This document shows, piece by piece, positions 18,967 to 27,474 of a stretch of DNA of 64,000 nucleotides. The stretch lies in NCBI RefSeq assembly GCF_017743995.1, contig NZ_JAGHRB010000002.1:124001-188000 (forward strand), written 5' to 3'. This stretch comes from Ruegeria sp. R13_0 (GTDB lineage Bacteria; Pseudomonadota; Alphaproteobacteria; Rhodobacterales; Rhodobacteraceae). Position numbers and translations under genes: made by a program. Position 1 is the stretch's first letter. Each line of letters opens with the position of its first letter. The notes under the pieces are model-generated. The model saw nothing but the letters and a program-made list of their open reading frames with translations, ran no database searches and had not been told where the DNA came from.

Positions 18967-19097
18967 TTGCTACGTCCTCGCGCTCAGTATCGGCTTCTGA
19001 AGCACGACTTAGCGCATCGCTTGCACCCGTCCAGATGACGCGATTTGCCCTTGATCAGCCGTTCGTCGCCGGCCTTTGAGAAGTCATCCAAGCAATC

Positions 19098-19550
19098 TCA
19101 GTTCAGAACCGCGATCGAAAGATTCAGCACCGAGGCGAAAGCCACCCAGGCCAGATACGGTAAAAAGGCGAGCATCGAGAACCGATCTGTTCTGCGAACC
19201 TTTTGGATAAAGACGGCAATAACGACCAACAGCGACAGAATAATCAACAGGGCCAACCATGGCAGCTGCAACACGAAGAAGGTTGGGGACCATAGAAAGT
19301 TCAGGCCCATTTGGACCCACCATAGTTTCATCGTGACAGAGCTTTTGTCCGCTTCGAACTGGCGCCAACCCACACAAGCGATCAGCACATAAAGCACGGA
19401 CCAAACCGGACCAAAGATCCAGTTGGGTGGGTTAAACACTGGCTTCGACAGATCCGCGTACCACGCACCCGGTGCTGTCAGTGTGCCGATCAGGATGCCA
19501 CCACCTAGCACGAGCGCCAAGAAACCAATCCGTATCAACAGTCTTGTCAT
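19098..19550 (-). CDS. tspO: TspO/MBR family tryptophan-rich sensory protein
   Basis: A 150-residue membrane protein with five predicted helices. It carries the family signature KPVFNPPNWIFGPVWSVLY near residues 36-54 and the later WSPTFF and LPYLAWVAFA segments. TspO binds porphyrins and, in photosynthetic relatives such as Rhodobacter, tunes pigment and oxygen/light responses. It is at the head of the photolyase/cryptochrome operon on the same strand, which supports a joint role in light or oxidative-stress response. Confidence 0.93.
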   Translation of the reverse strand: MTRLLIRIGFLALVLGGGILIGTLTAPGAWYADLSKPVFNPPNWIFGPVWSVLYVLIACVGWRQFEADKSSVTMKLWWVQMGLNFLWSPTFFVLQLPWLALLIILSLLVVIAVFIQKVRRTDRFSMLAFLPYLAWVAFASVLNLSIAVLN

Positions 19551-19592
19551 CTTTGAAACCTCATTCGAATGACTTAGTCACACGAACGGCCA

Positions 19593-20096
19593 TCAGCAAT
19601 CGGGGATCTTCAAAAGGGTTTGAGCGTCAGCAGAGAAAACTGCGGTACTGGTTTCACCTTCTTTTGCATATGACACGGTGGCACCAGCAATCTCTGAACC
19701 GCTGACCGTGATTTCCCGCTGACCAATGGTATCATCGACGTCGATGGTAAAGGCAATATTGGATCCGACCTTAAAGGATGCAATCTGGAGTTCAATGAAG
19801 TCTTGCCCGTCCACAACCAATGGCACATCGAGCAAAGCGTCTGCGCCTTCGGTGAATTCTAGAGGCTGGAACACCTCAACCCCTGCTCCGGCCTCCGACA
19901 CATCAAAAATCAATCGGCCGGAAGACGGCGAAAGGTCTACCCTCAAAGTCGAGGATTCCAGATCGCAATGCCCCACATTGATTACGGTGAATTGATCCTT
20001 TGGCGCCCCTTCGAGGAAACGCACCTCAAGTCCGGCATGCAGCGCTCTGGTTGACCAAAGGCCAATTGCAATTGCCAGTACGTATAAACGGAGCAT
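19593..20096 (-). CDS. Secreted hypothetical protein (possible aggregation-factor-core-like)
   Basis: A 167-residue protein with a signal peptide (MLRLYVLAIAIGLWSTRALHA) and a mature domain of mostly beta strands: GLEVRFLEGAPKDQFTV, a single conserved-looking cysteine in GHCDLESS, and a C-terminal cysteine as the last residue. The two cysteines could form a disulfide in the periplasm. Similar proteins are often annotated 'aggregation factor core' in marine alphaproteobacteria; I make that link from sequence style only. The ATG at 20096 is preceded by AAGAGGT, favouring it over 20123. It lies upstream of tspO on the same strand (42 bases), so it may belong to the same operon. Confidence 0.65.
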   Translation of the reverse strand: MLRLYVLAIAIGLWSTRALHAGLEVRFLEGAPKDQFTVINVGHCDLESSTLRVDLSPSSGRLIFDVSEAGAGVEVFQPLEFTEGADALLDVPLVVDGQDFIELQIASFKVGSNIAFTIDVDDTIGQREITVSGSEIAGATVSYAKEGETSTAVFSADAQTLLKIPDC

Positions 20097-21055
20097 CGTA
20101 ACCTCTTTTTTGTCTCTATACACCCATTACGCGCCACACGGTTTTTGGATTGTTTTTGCAGGTGTAAAATTCAGAACACGGCCCCAAAAAACAGGTCCGT
20201 GTTCGCCAGATACCCGGCAGTGTGGGGGCTGAATATGCGGGAAAATCGGCAAACAAGGCTGTTTGTGACACCCAGGCGGTGCTCCACTTATGTTGGCTAC
20301 ACCAACTCGTTCTCATCATTCATGGCGACAAGGAAAAGAACGCTCCAATGATTGCCTCCGAGGCCTTGGTTGACCTCCTTTCAAACGCTAAATTATTTGC
20401 GGATTGGAAATGTTGGCCATTGGCCACAGGTCAAAATGTCAGACACCTGCCTCAACGCGAATTCGGAGCTACCTGAGGCAAAGGCAGACTAGCTTTCGAA
20501 ATTCTGCAGCTCTGTCGGGAATGCAGCCGCCTTATGACTACAAGTCCCAGCGAGTTTTAGTTGATAGACAGCTTTCAAGGTCTGGCGATTGTCTTATGCC
20601 TACGCAAAAGCGAATTTTCAGCTGAATTAACTCAGGATTTGATGTTCGACTAAACAGAGGGTGAACCTGCACCCCGAGTTTGACCACAAATGGCAACTTT
20701 TCTTGGCCGCTAAAGCAGGATCGTAAAGACGACCGAAACAGTCGTCGGAACTACAAAGAGTTAGTCATCCCGAGAAGGCAAAATGCCTCTGCATTTGACA
20801 TCAAGAGCTTGGGTGGATTTTTCGATGCCACACACCTCCGAGTTTTTGCTTCACGTACCAAAAACCAGACGATTCCGCCCTTTTTGTCCTACCTTTTTGA
20901 AATTACATCTTTGTAGAACGATAGGTTGCACAGAAACTTGTAAACCCGCCTGCGAAAACTGTACTTGCTGCATTCTGAGCGCAATGGCGTTTTCGCAACT
21001 ATCGCCTCTATTCTCTCTGAGAGTTGCACCGATTGTTCTCACTATCCTAAAGCTA
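20097..21055. other. Long intergenic region without a supported gene
   Basis: About 960 bases between a minus-strand operon and a plus-strand LysR pseudogene. Several frames of 60-85 codons lack family resemblance and good ribosome-binding sites. It is more AT-rich than its neighbours, with no clear repeat, tRNA or terminator. The open frame upstream of 21056 (from 20783) is in phase with the LysR gene but does not look like a LysR extension. Confidence 0.4.
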
Positions 21056-22038
21056 ATGATGAAACCGGATCAGCGATTGGCGGAACAATTGAAAGACAAG
21101 ACCCAAGACTTGCGTACGGCTGATCAGGGCGGAGCTTCCGCTGTTCATCTGCGTTTACAAGATGCGGACATGAAGCTTTTGCAGGTGTTTGCCCATGTCG
21201 TCGAGGCCGGTGGGCTATCCCCCGCGCAATATAGGCTGAACATGAGCTTGTCTGCCGTAAGTGCCGCAATCTCAAACCTGGAAACCCGGCTTGGCTTTCG
21301 GCTTTGTGACCGCGGGCGTGGAGGGTTCCAGCTGACCGAGGGGGGCATCTGGTGTATCAGGAGCTTCGCGCGCTCAGCGTTGCGGTCGGGTCCTTCAACA
21401 GGTCGGTCCAGACCTATACGGGTGACATGCAGGGGCAATTCAACATCGCGATGGACGATGCGATTCTGACCAATCTCTCCTGCCCGATCTACAAGGTGAT
21501 CCAAAGGTTCGCCGCGCAAGCGCCGGAGATTTCGCTGAACATCACCATCATGAGCGCCCCTCAGATGGAGCGCGCCTTGCTGAACAATGAACTCAACATT
21601 GCCATCGGGCCATTTCAGGAATTGTCCCCCTCGCTTCGCGCCGAAACAGTCTATGTCGAACAGCAGCTGTTGTGCTGCGGCCGGTTGAATCCGATTTATG
21701 ATCTGTATGACCCCGACGAAATCGAAAAGGCAGTGACCAAAGCGCAGTATTCCAAACGCAGTTTCGAAGATCGCGACCGGCATCAGGCACCCGGGCCTTT
21801 CACCAGCACGGCAACCGCGGCCACAATGGAGGCGATGCTAGCGATGGTCCTTAGCGGCCTTTACCTCGGCTACCTGCCCCACCACGCCTGCGCGCCATGG
21901 ATCGAGCGGGGCGAGTTGAAATCGCTTTTGCCGCAGGTCTTTGCCTATGACACCGATATTCAGCTGGTCTCCCGCAAGGGCCATGGGGACAAACGTGTCG
22001 ATTTGTTCCTGGCCGCGCTGGCGGAAACTCAAACCTGA
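21056..22038 (+). pseudogene. LysR family regulator, broken by one-base frameshift
   Basis: The first frame carries the helix-turn-helix (ADMKLLQVFAHVVEAGG, then SAVSAAISNLETRLGFRLC) and reaches GFQLTEGG. There the frame shifts at a run of six G (21340-21345), and the regulatory domain continues in another frame from YQELRALSVAVGSF to the stop at 22038. Adding one G restores a continuous LysR protein (TEGGHLVYQELRAL). The effector domain after the break is well preserved, which suggests a very recent loss, a sequencing error in the homopolymer, or phase variation by slippage. It lies directly upstream of the catabolic cluster on the same strand and was probably its regulator. A 30-residue tail before the helix-turn-helix is unusual. 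Confidence 0.8.
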
Positions 22039-22151
22039 GCGCCGTCACTTTTGCGCCGCCATAAGTTCACTTCAGAAAAAATGGATTTTCTCGCGCCCGG
22101 TTTCTGACATGGTGTCCCGATGGCATCGAACGCAACGGCAGGACCCCTGAC

Positions 22152-23141
22152 ATGACGACCTCCGACAGCTATATCTCGCTGCAAGAGATCATGCGCACCG
22201 CGCATCGGATCGCGCCCATCGTGCGCAAGACGCCACTGGTGTTTTCCGAGGCCCTGTCGGAGCGCGCGGGTTTTGAAATCTGGCTGAAGCTGGAGAACCT
22301 GCAAACCACAGGCAGCTTCAAACTGAGGGGGGCCTCGAACCGTATTCTGCAACTGACCGCCGAGGAACGCGCGCGCGGGATCATTGCCGTCTCCAGCGGC
22401 AATCACGGCAGGGCCGTGGCCTATCTGTCCAAACGTCTGGGGATCACGGCCCGCGTGGTTGTCTGCTCCCTCTGTCCGGAAAACAAGCGTCAGGCGATGC
22501 GCGACCTCGGGGCCGAAGTGATCGTGCATGGCGACACGCAGGACGAGGCGCAGGATCACGCAGATCGGCTGATGGAGCAGCACGGCTATACCTGGGCGGA
22601 TCCCTTTGACGATCTGAACGTCATCGCGGGGCAAGGCACGATCGCGCTAGAGGCGCTGACCGATTTGCCCGACGCGGATATGATCATCGCGCCCTTGTCC
22701 GGTGGTGGTCTTTTGTCCGGTATTGCACTGGGCACCAAGTCGATCTCGCCCAAGATCTCCGTTGTCGGGTCTTCGATGGAGGTCGAACCGGGCATGGTGC
22801 GCAGTCTTGAGGCGGGCAAACCGGTCCATGTCGAGGAATTCCCAAGCCTCGCCAGCAGCATCACCGGCGCAATCGGCCTGCGTAATCGTTATACCTTCCC
22901 GATCATTCGCGATTTCATGGATCGCGCCGTTCTGATCCCCGAGGAGGCACTGGTGCCCGAAATGGCCCGGTTTGCCGATAGTGAGGGGATGATCGTCGAG
23001 GGCGGCTCGATCACCTCGGTGATCGCTGCGCTCAGCCCTGAGGTCCGCGAGATGATACCAAAACGCGCCGTCGTCGTCATCAGTGGCCGCAACATCGGCC
23101 TGCCGACGTTTCTGTCGGTGATCAAGGACGCAGGGGTCTGA
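22152..23141 (+). CDS. Threonine/serine dehydratase-like PLP enzyme (EutB-like)
   Basis: A 329-residue fold-type II PLP enzyme. The PLP lysine is Lys57 in TTGSFKLRGA, and the glycine-rich phosphate loop is SGGGLLSG. SSGNHGRAVAY and a C-terminal VVVISGRN strand complete the catalytic core. There is no C-terminal ACT regulatory domain, so it is the catabolic type. It is followed by an ornithine-cyclodeaminase-family gene, the same pairing as eutB/eutC of (hydroxy)ectoine use. It may be a hydroxy-amino-acid dehydratase here, deaminating a beta-hydroxy amino acid to a keto acid. No doe genes are nearby, so hydroxyectoine as substrate is uncertain. Confidence 0.85.
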   Translation: MTTSDSYISLQEIMRTAHRIAPIVRKTPLVFSEALSERAGFEIWLKLENLQTTGSFKLRGASNRILQLTAEERARGIIAVSSGNHGRAVAYLSKRLGITARVVVCSLCPENKRQAMRDLGAEVIVHGDTQDEAQDHADRLMEQHGYTWADPFDDLNVIAGQGTIALEALTDLPDADMIIAPLSGGGLLSGIALGTKSISPKISVVGSSMEVEPGMVRSLEAGKPVHVEEFPSLASSITGAIGLRNRYTFPIIRDFMDRAVLIPEEALVPEMARFADSEGMIVEGGSITSVIAALSPEVREMIPKRAVVVISGRNIGLPTFLSVIKDAGV

Positions 23142-23234
23142 TCCCCACGTGGATGAAAGGGCATTCCCTGCCCGCATCCCGCCCGTTAAGACACACCGGG
23201 GATTGCCCCGCACCGAAAGACCAAGGACTCCGTC

Positions 23235-24188
23235 ATGACCGACACCTCCAAATCCGCAATCGTGCTGAACGCCTCAGACGTTGCCGCGCTTTTGCCCTCA
23301 GTTGACGCGCTGGCCGCGATGCGCGCGCTGTTTACCGAGCTTGGGCGCGGGCAAGCCGTGCAACCGTCGCAAACCCTGACGCTGTTCCCCGAAGACAAGG
23401 GCGATTTCATCACCTATCTGGGCGCCAGCACGGGAGGCGATCTGTTTGGTGCCAAGCTCTCGCCCTACCTTGTACGCCCCGGCAAGCCCGTGATCACCGC
23501 TTGGACAGTTCTGATGTCGATGGAAACCGGTCAGCCCTTGATGCTGTGCGACTCCGGTGAGTTGACGACCGAACGCACCGCGGCCACGACCGCTTTGGCC
23601 GTCGACCACCTCGCCCGCCCCGAAGCTAAGGCTCTGTCGATCATCGGCTCCGGCAAGGTAGCGCAAGCGCATCTGAAACATGCGCTGGCCCTGCGCGACT
23701 GGAGCGATATTCGCGTCTATTCCCCCAACCTTGCGCAAAACGCCGAGTTGGCAGCCCAGTGGCAGGCGACAGATGGCCGTGTCCAACTGGCTGACAGCGC
23801 GGAAGCCGCCGGTCAGGGCGCGGATGTCGTCATGCTCTGCACCTCGTCCGGTACGCCTGTTTTTGATACCGCGTCGGTGAGTGCGGGGGCGTTGGTCACT
23901 TCGATCAGTACCAATGTCGCCAACGCGCATGAGGTCGACCCGGCGTTCCTGACCATAGCCGAGGTCTATTGCGACTATCGCGTCACCACGCCCGGTTCGG
24001 CCGGAGAAATGAAACTGGCGGCCGAGGCCGGTTGGCACCCCGACAGCATTCGTGGTGATCTGGCCGAATTGCAGGTTGAGGCCTACGAGACACCGTCAGG
24101 CGACAAACCCGTCTTCTTCCGCTCAATCGGGTTGGGGCTGGAGGACATCTTCATGGCCCGCGCCGTCTATGACGCGGCTTCGGCGTAA
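23235..24188 (+). CDS. Ornithine cyclodeaminase/mu-crystallin family protein (EutC-like)
   Basis: A 317-residue NAD(P)-dependent enzyme of the ornithine cyclodeaminase/mu-crystallin family. The nucleotide-binding motif is IIGSGKVAQAHLKHALA, preceded by ELTTERTAATTALAVDHLA. Members reduce cyclic imines, make amino acids from keto acids, or cyclise ornithine. Order and spacing (93 bases after the dehydratase-like gene) match EutC. It is clearly distinct from the second family member at 25349, so the cluster carries two different imine-type reductases. Confidence 0.85.
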   Translation: MTDTSKSAIVLNASDVAALLPSVDALAAMRALFTELGRGQAVQPSQTLTLFPEDKGDFITYLGASTGGDLFGAKLSPYLVRPGKPVITAWTVLMSMETGQPLMLCDSGELTTERTAATTALAVDHLARPEAKALSIIGSGKVAQAHLKHALALRDWSDIRVYSPNLAQNAELAAQWQATDGRVQLADSAEAAGQGADVVMLCTSSGTPVFDTASVSAGALVTSISTNVANAHEVDPAFLTIAEVYCDYRVTTPGSAGEMKLAAEAGWHPDSIRGDLAELQVEAYETPSGDKPVFFRSIGLGLEDIFMARAVYDAASA

Positions 24189-24209
24189 CAAAAAAGCTAG
24201 GAGAGACCC

Positions 24210-25337
24210 ATGGATATCAGACCTTTCGGCGTCGAAATGTGGATGAATGAGTTCGAGACGAAATGCGACCTCAACCTCGCGGAAACCTGCGTGGAGTCCA
24301 TCACTCTGGGTGAGTTGTTCGAGATGGCTGGGCAGCACAACAGCATCCTGAACGACCTGTCGGCGATGAAGATGACCTATGGCGCGATCGAAGGCTCGGA
24401 CCGGTTGCGCGATGCGATTTGCGGCCTGTACGAAAACCAGACGCCTGAGAATATCCTGACCACCCATGGCACTATCGGCGCGAACTCACTCGTGCATCAG
24501 ACCCTTGTGGCGCGCGGAGATCACGTGATTTCGGTGATCCCGACCTATCAGCAGCACTACTCGATCCCCGAAAGCATTGGGGCCGAGATCGAGCTACTGC
24601 ACCTGAAGCCCAAAAACGCGTTTCTCCCCGATCTGGATGAATTGCGCGCCATGGTCCGCCCCGACACGCGCCTGATCGCGATCAACAACCCGAACAACCC
24701 CACGGGCGCGTTGATGGACCGCGAAATGCTTGAACAGATCGTCGAGATCGCGCGCAGCGCCGGTGCGTGGCTGCTATGTGATGAGGTCTATCGTGGGACC
24801 GATCAGATAGGGGATGGCTTCACGGCGGCGATCGCTGATCTCTACGAAAAAGGGATCAGCACGGCGGGGATGTCCAAAGCCTATTCTCTGGCCGGCCTGC
24901 GCGTTGGCTGGATTGCGGGGCCCAAGGACATGCTGCATGACGTGATGATCCACCGCGACTACAACACCATCTCGGTCGGTCAGGTCGATGAGCTGCTGGC
25001 CGCCATGGCGCTGGAAAACCGCGACAAAATCCTGGACCGCGCGCAGCGGATCACCCGTGAGAACCTGCAGAGCGTCGAAGACTGGATCGCGCAAGAGCCC
25101 CTGATCTCATGGGTGAAACCGAAATCCGGCACCACGGCTTTGCTGAAATACGACCTGCCGATGTCCTCACGTGAGCTGTGCGTGACCTTGCTGCAAGAGG
25201 ACGGCGTGATGCTGACCCCCGGTAGCGCCATGGACATGGAGGGCTGGCTGCGTCTGGGCTACACAAATCCCACGGCGGATCTGAAAGCGGGTCTCGAGAA
25301 ATTCTCGGGCTTTCTGGCCCGCCACAGCGCCGCCTGA
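24210..25337 (+). CDS. Class I/II PLP-dependent aminotransferase
   Basis: A 375-residue fold-type I enzyme. The PLP lysine is Lys223 in AGMSKAYSLAGLRVGW; the NNPNNPTGA loop (about 159-167) and DEVYRG segment are typical of the aspartate-aminotransferase superfamily. The sequence resembles the capreomycidine-synthase-like branch of the class, some members of which do not act as simple aminotransferases. It lies between two ornithine-cyclodeaminase-family genes with spacings of 21 and 11 bases, so all four genes form one operon. Substrate unknown. Confidence 0.88.
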   Translation: MDIRPFGVEMWMNEFETKCDLNLAETCVESITLGELFEMAGQHNSILNDLSAMKMTYGAIEGSDRLRDAICGLYENQTPENILTTHGTIGANSLVHQTLVARGDHVISVIPTYQQHYSIPESIGAEIELLHLKPKNAFLPDLDELRAMVRPDTRLIAINNPNNPTGALMDREMLEQIVEIARSAGAWLLCDEVYRGTDQIGDGFTAAIADLYEKGISTAGMSKAYSLAGLRVGWIAGPKDMLHDVMIHRDYNTISVGQVDELLAAMALENRDKILDRAQRITRENLQSVEDWIAQEPLISWVKPKSGTTALLKYDLPMSSRELCVTLLQEDGVMLTPGSAMDMEGWLRLGYTNPTADLKAGLEKFSGFLARHSAA

Positions 25338-25348
25338 GACGGGCACAG

Positions 25349-26308
25349 ATGATCCAGCTGGACAAGTCGCAGATTCAGGATCGGTTCGATTTCGCACGTG
25401 CCGTCGATGCGATCCGCGCGGCCTATATCGCCGTGGCGCAGGGGCGGGTTCAGACCCCGCCCGTCACCTATCTGGGCTTCCCCGAGGTCGCCGGGGATTG
25501 TCACGTCAAATCCGGCCATATCGAGGGTGACGATATCTTTGTCATCAAGATCGCGACCGGGTTTTACGACAATCCTTCCAAGGGTTTGCCCAGCTCGAAC
25601 GGCATGAATCTTGTCTTTTCCGCCAAAACCGGCGCGCCGGTGGCCTTTTTGCAGGACGAAGGCTGGCTGACCGATATCCGCACTGGCATCGGCGGGGCCT
25701 TGGCGACGCAGGCGCTTGCGGTTGAGGGGTTTGAGAATGTGCTGATCGTCGGCACCGGCTTGCAGGCCCGCCATCAGGCAAAGTGTCTGCAACAGTTGAT
25801 CCCGGATCGGCCCTTGTCCTTCCAAATCTGGGGGCGGTCCCCGGATCAGGCCAAGGCGACAGCCGATGACCTGATGTCAATGGGGTTAAAGACTGAACAC
25901 GCTGAAGACCTGCCATCGGCCTGCAAGACAGCGCAAGCCATCATCACGACAACACCTGCGCAGAGCTTTCTGATCGCAAACGACTGGGTACAACCGGGCG
26001 CGCATATCTCGGCCGTCGGCGCCGACTGCCCCGGCAAACAGGAGCTTGAGGCCGATCTGGTCGCCCGCGCCGATCTGCTAGTCTGCGATTCACCCGAGCA
26101 ATGTCTGGATCATGGTGAGTTCCAGACCCTTGCCAAGATCGGCCACCTGTCCAAGACGGATGTTGCCACACTCGGGAACATTCTGTCCGGCGCACATCCT
26201 GGCAGGCAATCGGCTGATCAGATCACCATCGCGGATCTGACAGGGCTGGCGGCTCAGGACATTGCGATCTCGAGCGCGCTGCAGATAGAGACCGGGCAGC
26301 CAGCTTAG
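25349..26308 (+). CDS. Ornithine cyclodeaminase family protein, possible pyrroline-2-carboxylate reductase
   Basis: A 319-residue member of the ornithine cyclodeaminase/mu-crystallin family. It has GDCHVKSGHIEGDD near residues 49-62 and a nucleotide-binding motif VLIVGTGLQARHQAKCL. The adjacent, convergent gene looks like a cis-3-hydroxyproline dehydratase, whose product is 1-pyrroline-2-carboxylate. Family members (LhpI type) reduce that imine to L-proline, so this is the best guess. The stop codons of the two genes overlap. The start at 25349 is 11 bases after the aminotransferase stop. Confidence 0.8.
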   Translation: MIQLDKSQIQDRFDFARAVDAIRAAYIAVAQGRVQTPPVTYLGFPEVAGDCHVKSGHIEGDDIFVIKIATGFYDNPSKGLPSSNGMNLVFSAKTGAPVAFLQDEGWLTDIRTGIGGALATQALAVEGFENVLIVGTGLQARHQAKCLQQLIPDRPLSFQIWGRSPDQAKATADDLMSMGLKTEHAEDLPSACKTAQAIITTTPAQSFLIANDWVQPGAHISAVGADCPGKQELEADLVARADLLVCDSPEQCLDHGEFQTLAKIGHLSKTDVATLGNILSGAHPGRQSADQITIADLTGLAAQDIAISSALQIETGQPA

Positions 26309-27408
26309 TCAAGGATCGCGACGGGCTGACCCAAAACCTCGGTATCGGGGGTCACCCCAAGCCCAACCCCTTCGGGTGGGGCAATACGACCGTTTTCGCG
26401 CACGGGCCCATCCGGCGCAAGGCGGGGGCCGACATAGTGGCTGAGGTCACAGGTGTTCATGATCCCGCGCGCCGGGGTCGAGGCGGCCAGATGCAACAGC
26501 GCGGCCGTGGTGATGTCACTACCCCAGGTATCCTCGACACACATCTGCGTGCCCAGGGTCAGACACAGATCACGGATCTGACGCATCGCGGACAGGCCGC
26601 TCATCTTGGACAGTTTCAACGCAACGGCCTGCATACAACCCAACTGATGCGCCTGAATGACCGAGGCAATATCTAAGGCGTTCTCGTCGATCTTCATCGG
26701 CAGACCGGTTGAGCGCTGAACATGCGCACATTCTTCCAGCGTCGCGCAGGGTTGTTCCAGCATCACATCCAGATGGGACGCCGCACGCCCCACGCGGATC
26801 GCTGTCAACGCATCGCTGCCGCAGTTCCAATCGCCATAGACCAGCGGGCCGGGGCCGACGGCCTCACGCACTTTGGCCAGGCGTTCGACATCCATTTGCC
26901 AGTCGGCATCTGCACCCAGCTTGACCTGAAACTGGCGCATACCTTTGTCAAAAGCGTCGCGCGCCATCCGGGCCATCTCATCTGGGGCGACGCACGTGAT
27001 CGAATGATAGAGCGGCATATCTTTGACCTGACGCCCGCCGAGCAACTTGTGCAAAGGCAGACCTGCCGCCTGCGCCGTCAGATCCCAAAGCGCCGTATCA
27101 ATGGCCGATTTCGCATAGCCGTGGCCCGGAAGGTATGCGTTCAGTTTCTCCATCAAAGCCTCGGGCCCAACGGGATCGGCCCCGATCAATACCGGCACCA
27201 ACTCGGTCACTGCTGGAACGACACCTTTGGCATAAGCCGGCAGATAATGAGGGATCGGGCAGACCTCCCCCCAGCCCTGCAAACCTGTATCCGTATCGAG
27301 CCGCAGAACAACGGACGTCGTGGTGTCGCAGGTTTTCCCATCCGCCATGTAGTAGTTTTCATGGCTGGTCAGCGGGACTTCCCAAACGGCAATACGGGTG
27401 ATCTTCAA
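26305..27408 (-). CDS. Enolase-superfamily (MR/MLE) enzyme, cis-3-hydroxy-L-proline dehydratase-like
   Basis: A 367-residue mandelate racemase/muconate lactonising-type enzyme. It has an N-terminal capping domain (RIAVWEVPLTSHENYYMADG) and a beta-barrel with metal and acid-base residues: FQVKLG after the second strand, VYGDWN and LEQPC, then MKIDENA and KLSKMSG. The start is the TTG at 27408, preceded by AGGAAG; the upstream ATG at 27456 would add 16 unlikely residues. Closest in style to cis-3-hydroxy-L-proline dehydratases; 4-hydroxyproline/proline betaine 2-epimerases of the same superfamily are an alternative. It is convergent with the pyrroline-2-carboxylate-reductase-like gene and divergent from nothing; the GcvT-type gene lies 66 bases upstream on the same strand. 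Confidence 0.75.
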   Translation of the reverse strand: MKITRIAVWEVPLTSHENYYMADGKTCDTTTSVVLRLDTDTGLQGWGEVCPIPHYLPAYAKGVVPAVTELVPVLIGADPVGPEALMEKLNAYLPGHGYAKSAIDTALWDLTAQAAGLPLHKLLGGRQVKDMPLYHSITCVAPDEMARMARDAFDKGMRQFQVKLGADADWQMDVERLAKVREAVGPGPLVYGDWNCGSDALTAIRVGRAASHLDVMLEQPCATLEECAHVQRSTGLPMKIDENALDIASVIQAHQLGCMQAVALKLSKMSGLSAMRQIRDLCLTLGTQMCVEDTWGSDITTAALLHLAASTPARGIMNTCDLSHYVGPRLAPDGPVRENGRIAPPEGVGLGVTPDTEVLGQPVAILD

Positions 27409-27474
27409 CTTAGGCTTCCTTTTGGCGCAGAGCTTGTTGAGGGGGCAGGCGCGCACGCCCTGCCCCCATCGTAT

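Noticed and set aside
22152..24188. Complete hydroxyectoine degradation operon
   Set aside because: The EutB/EutC-like pair is present, but no doeA, doeB, doeC, doeD or enuR-like gene is in the window, so only the similarity is noted.
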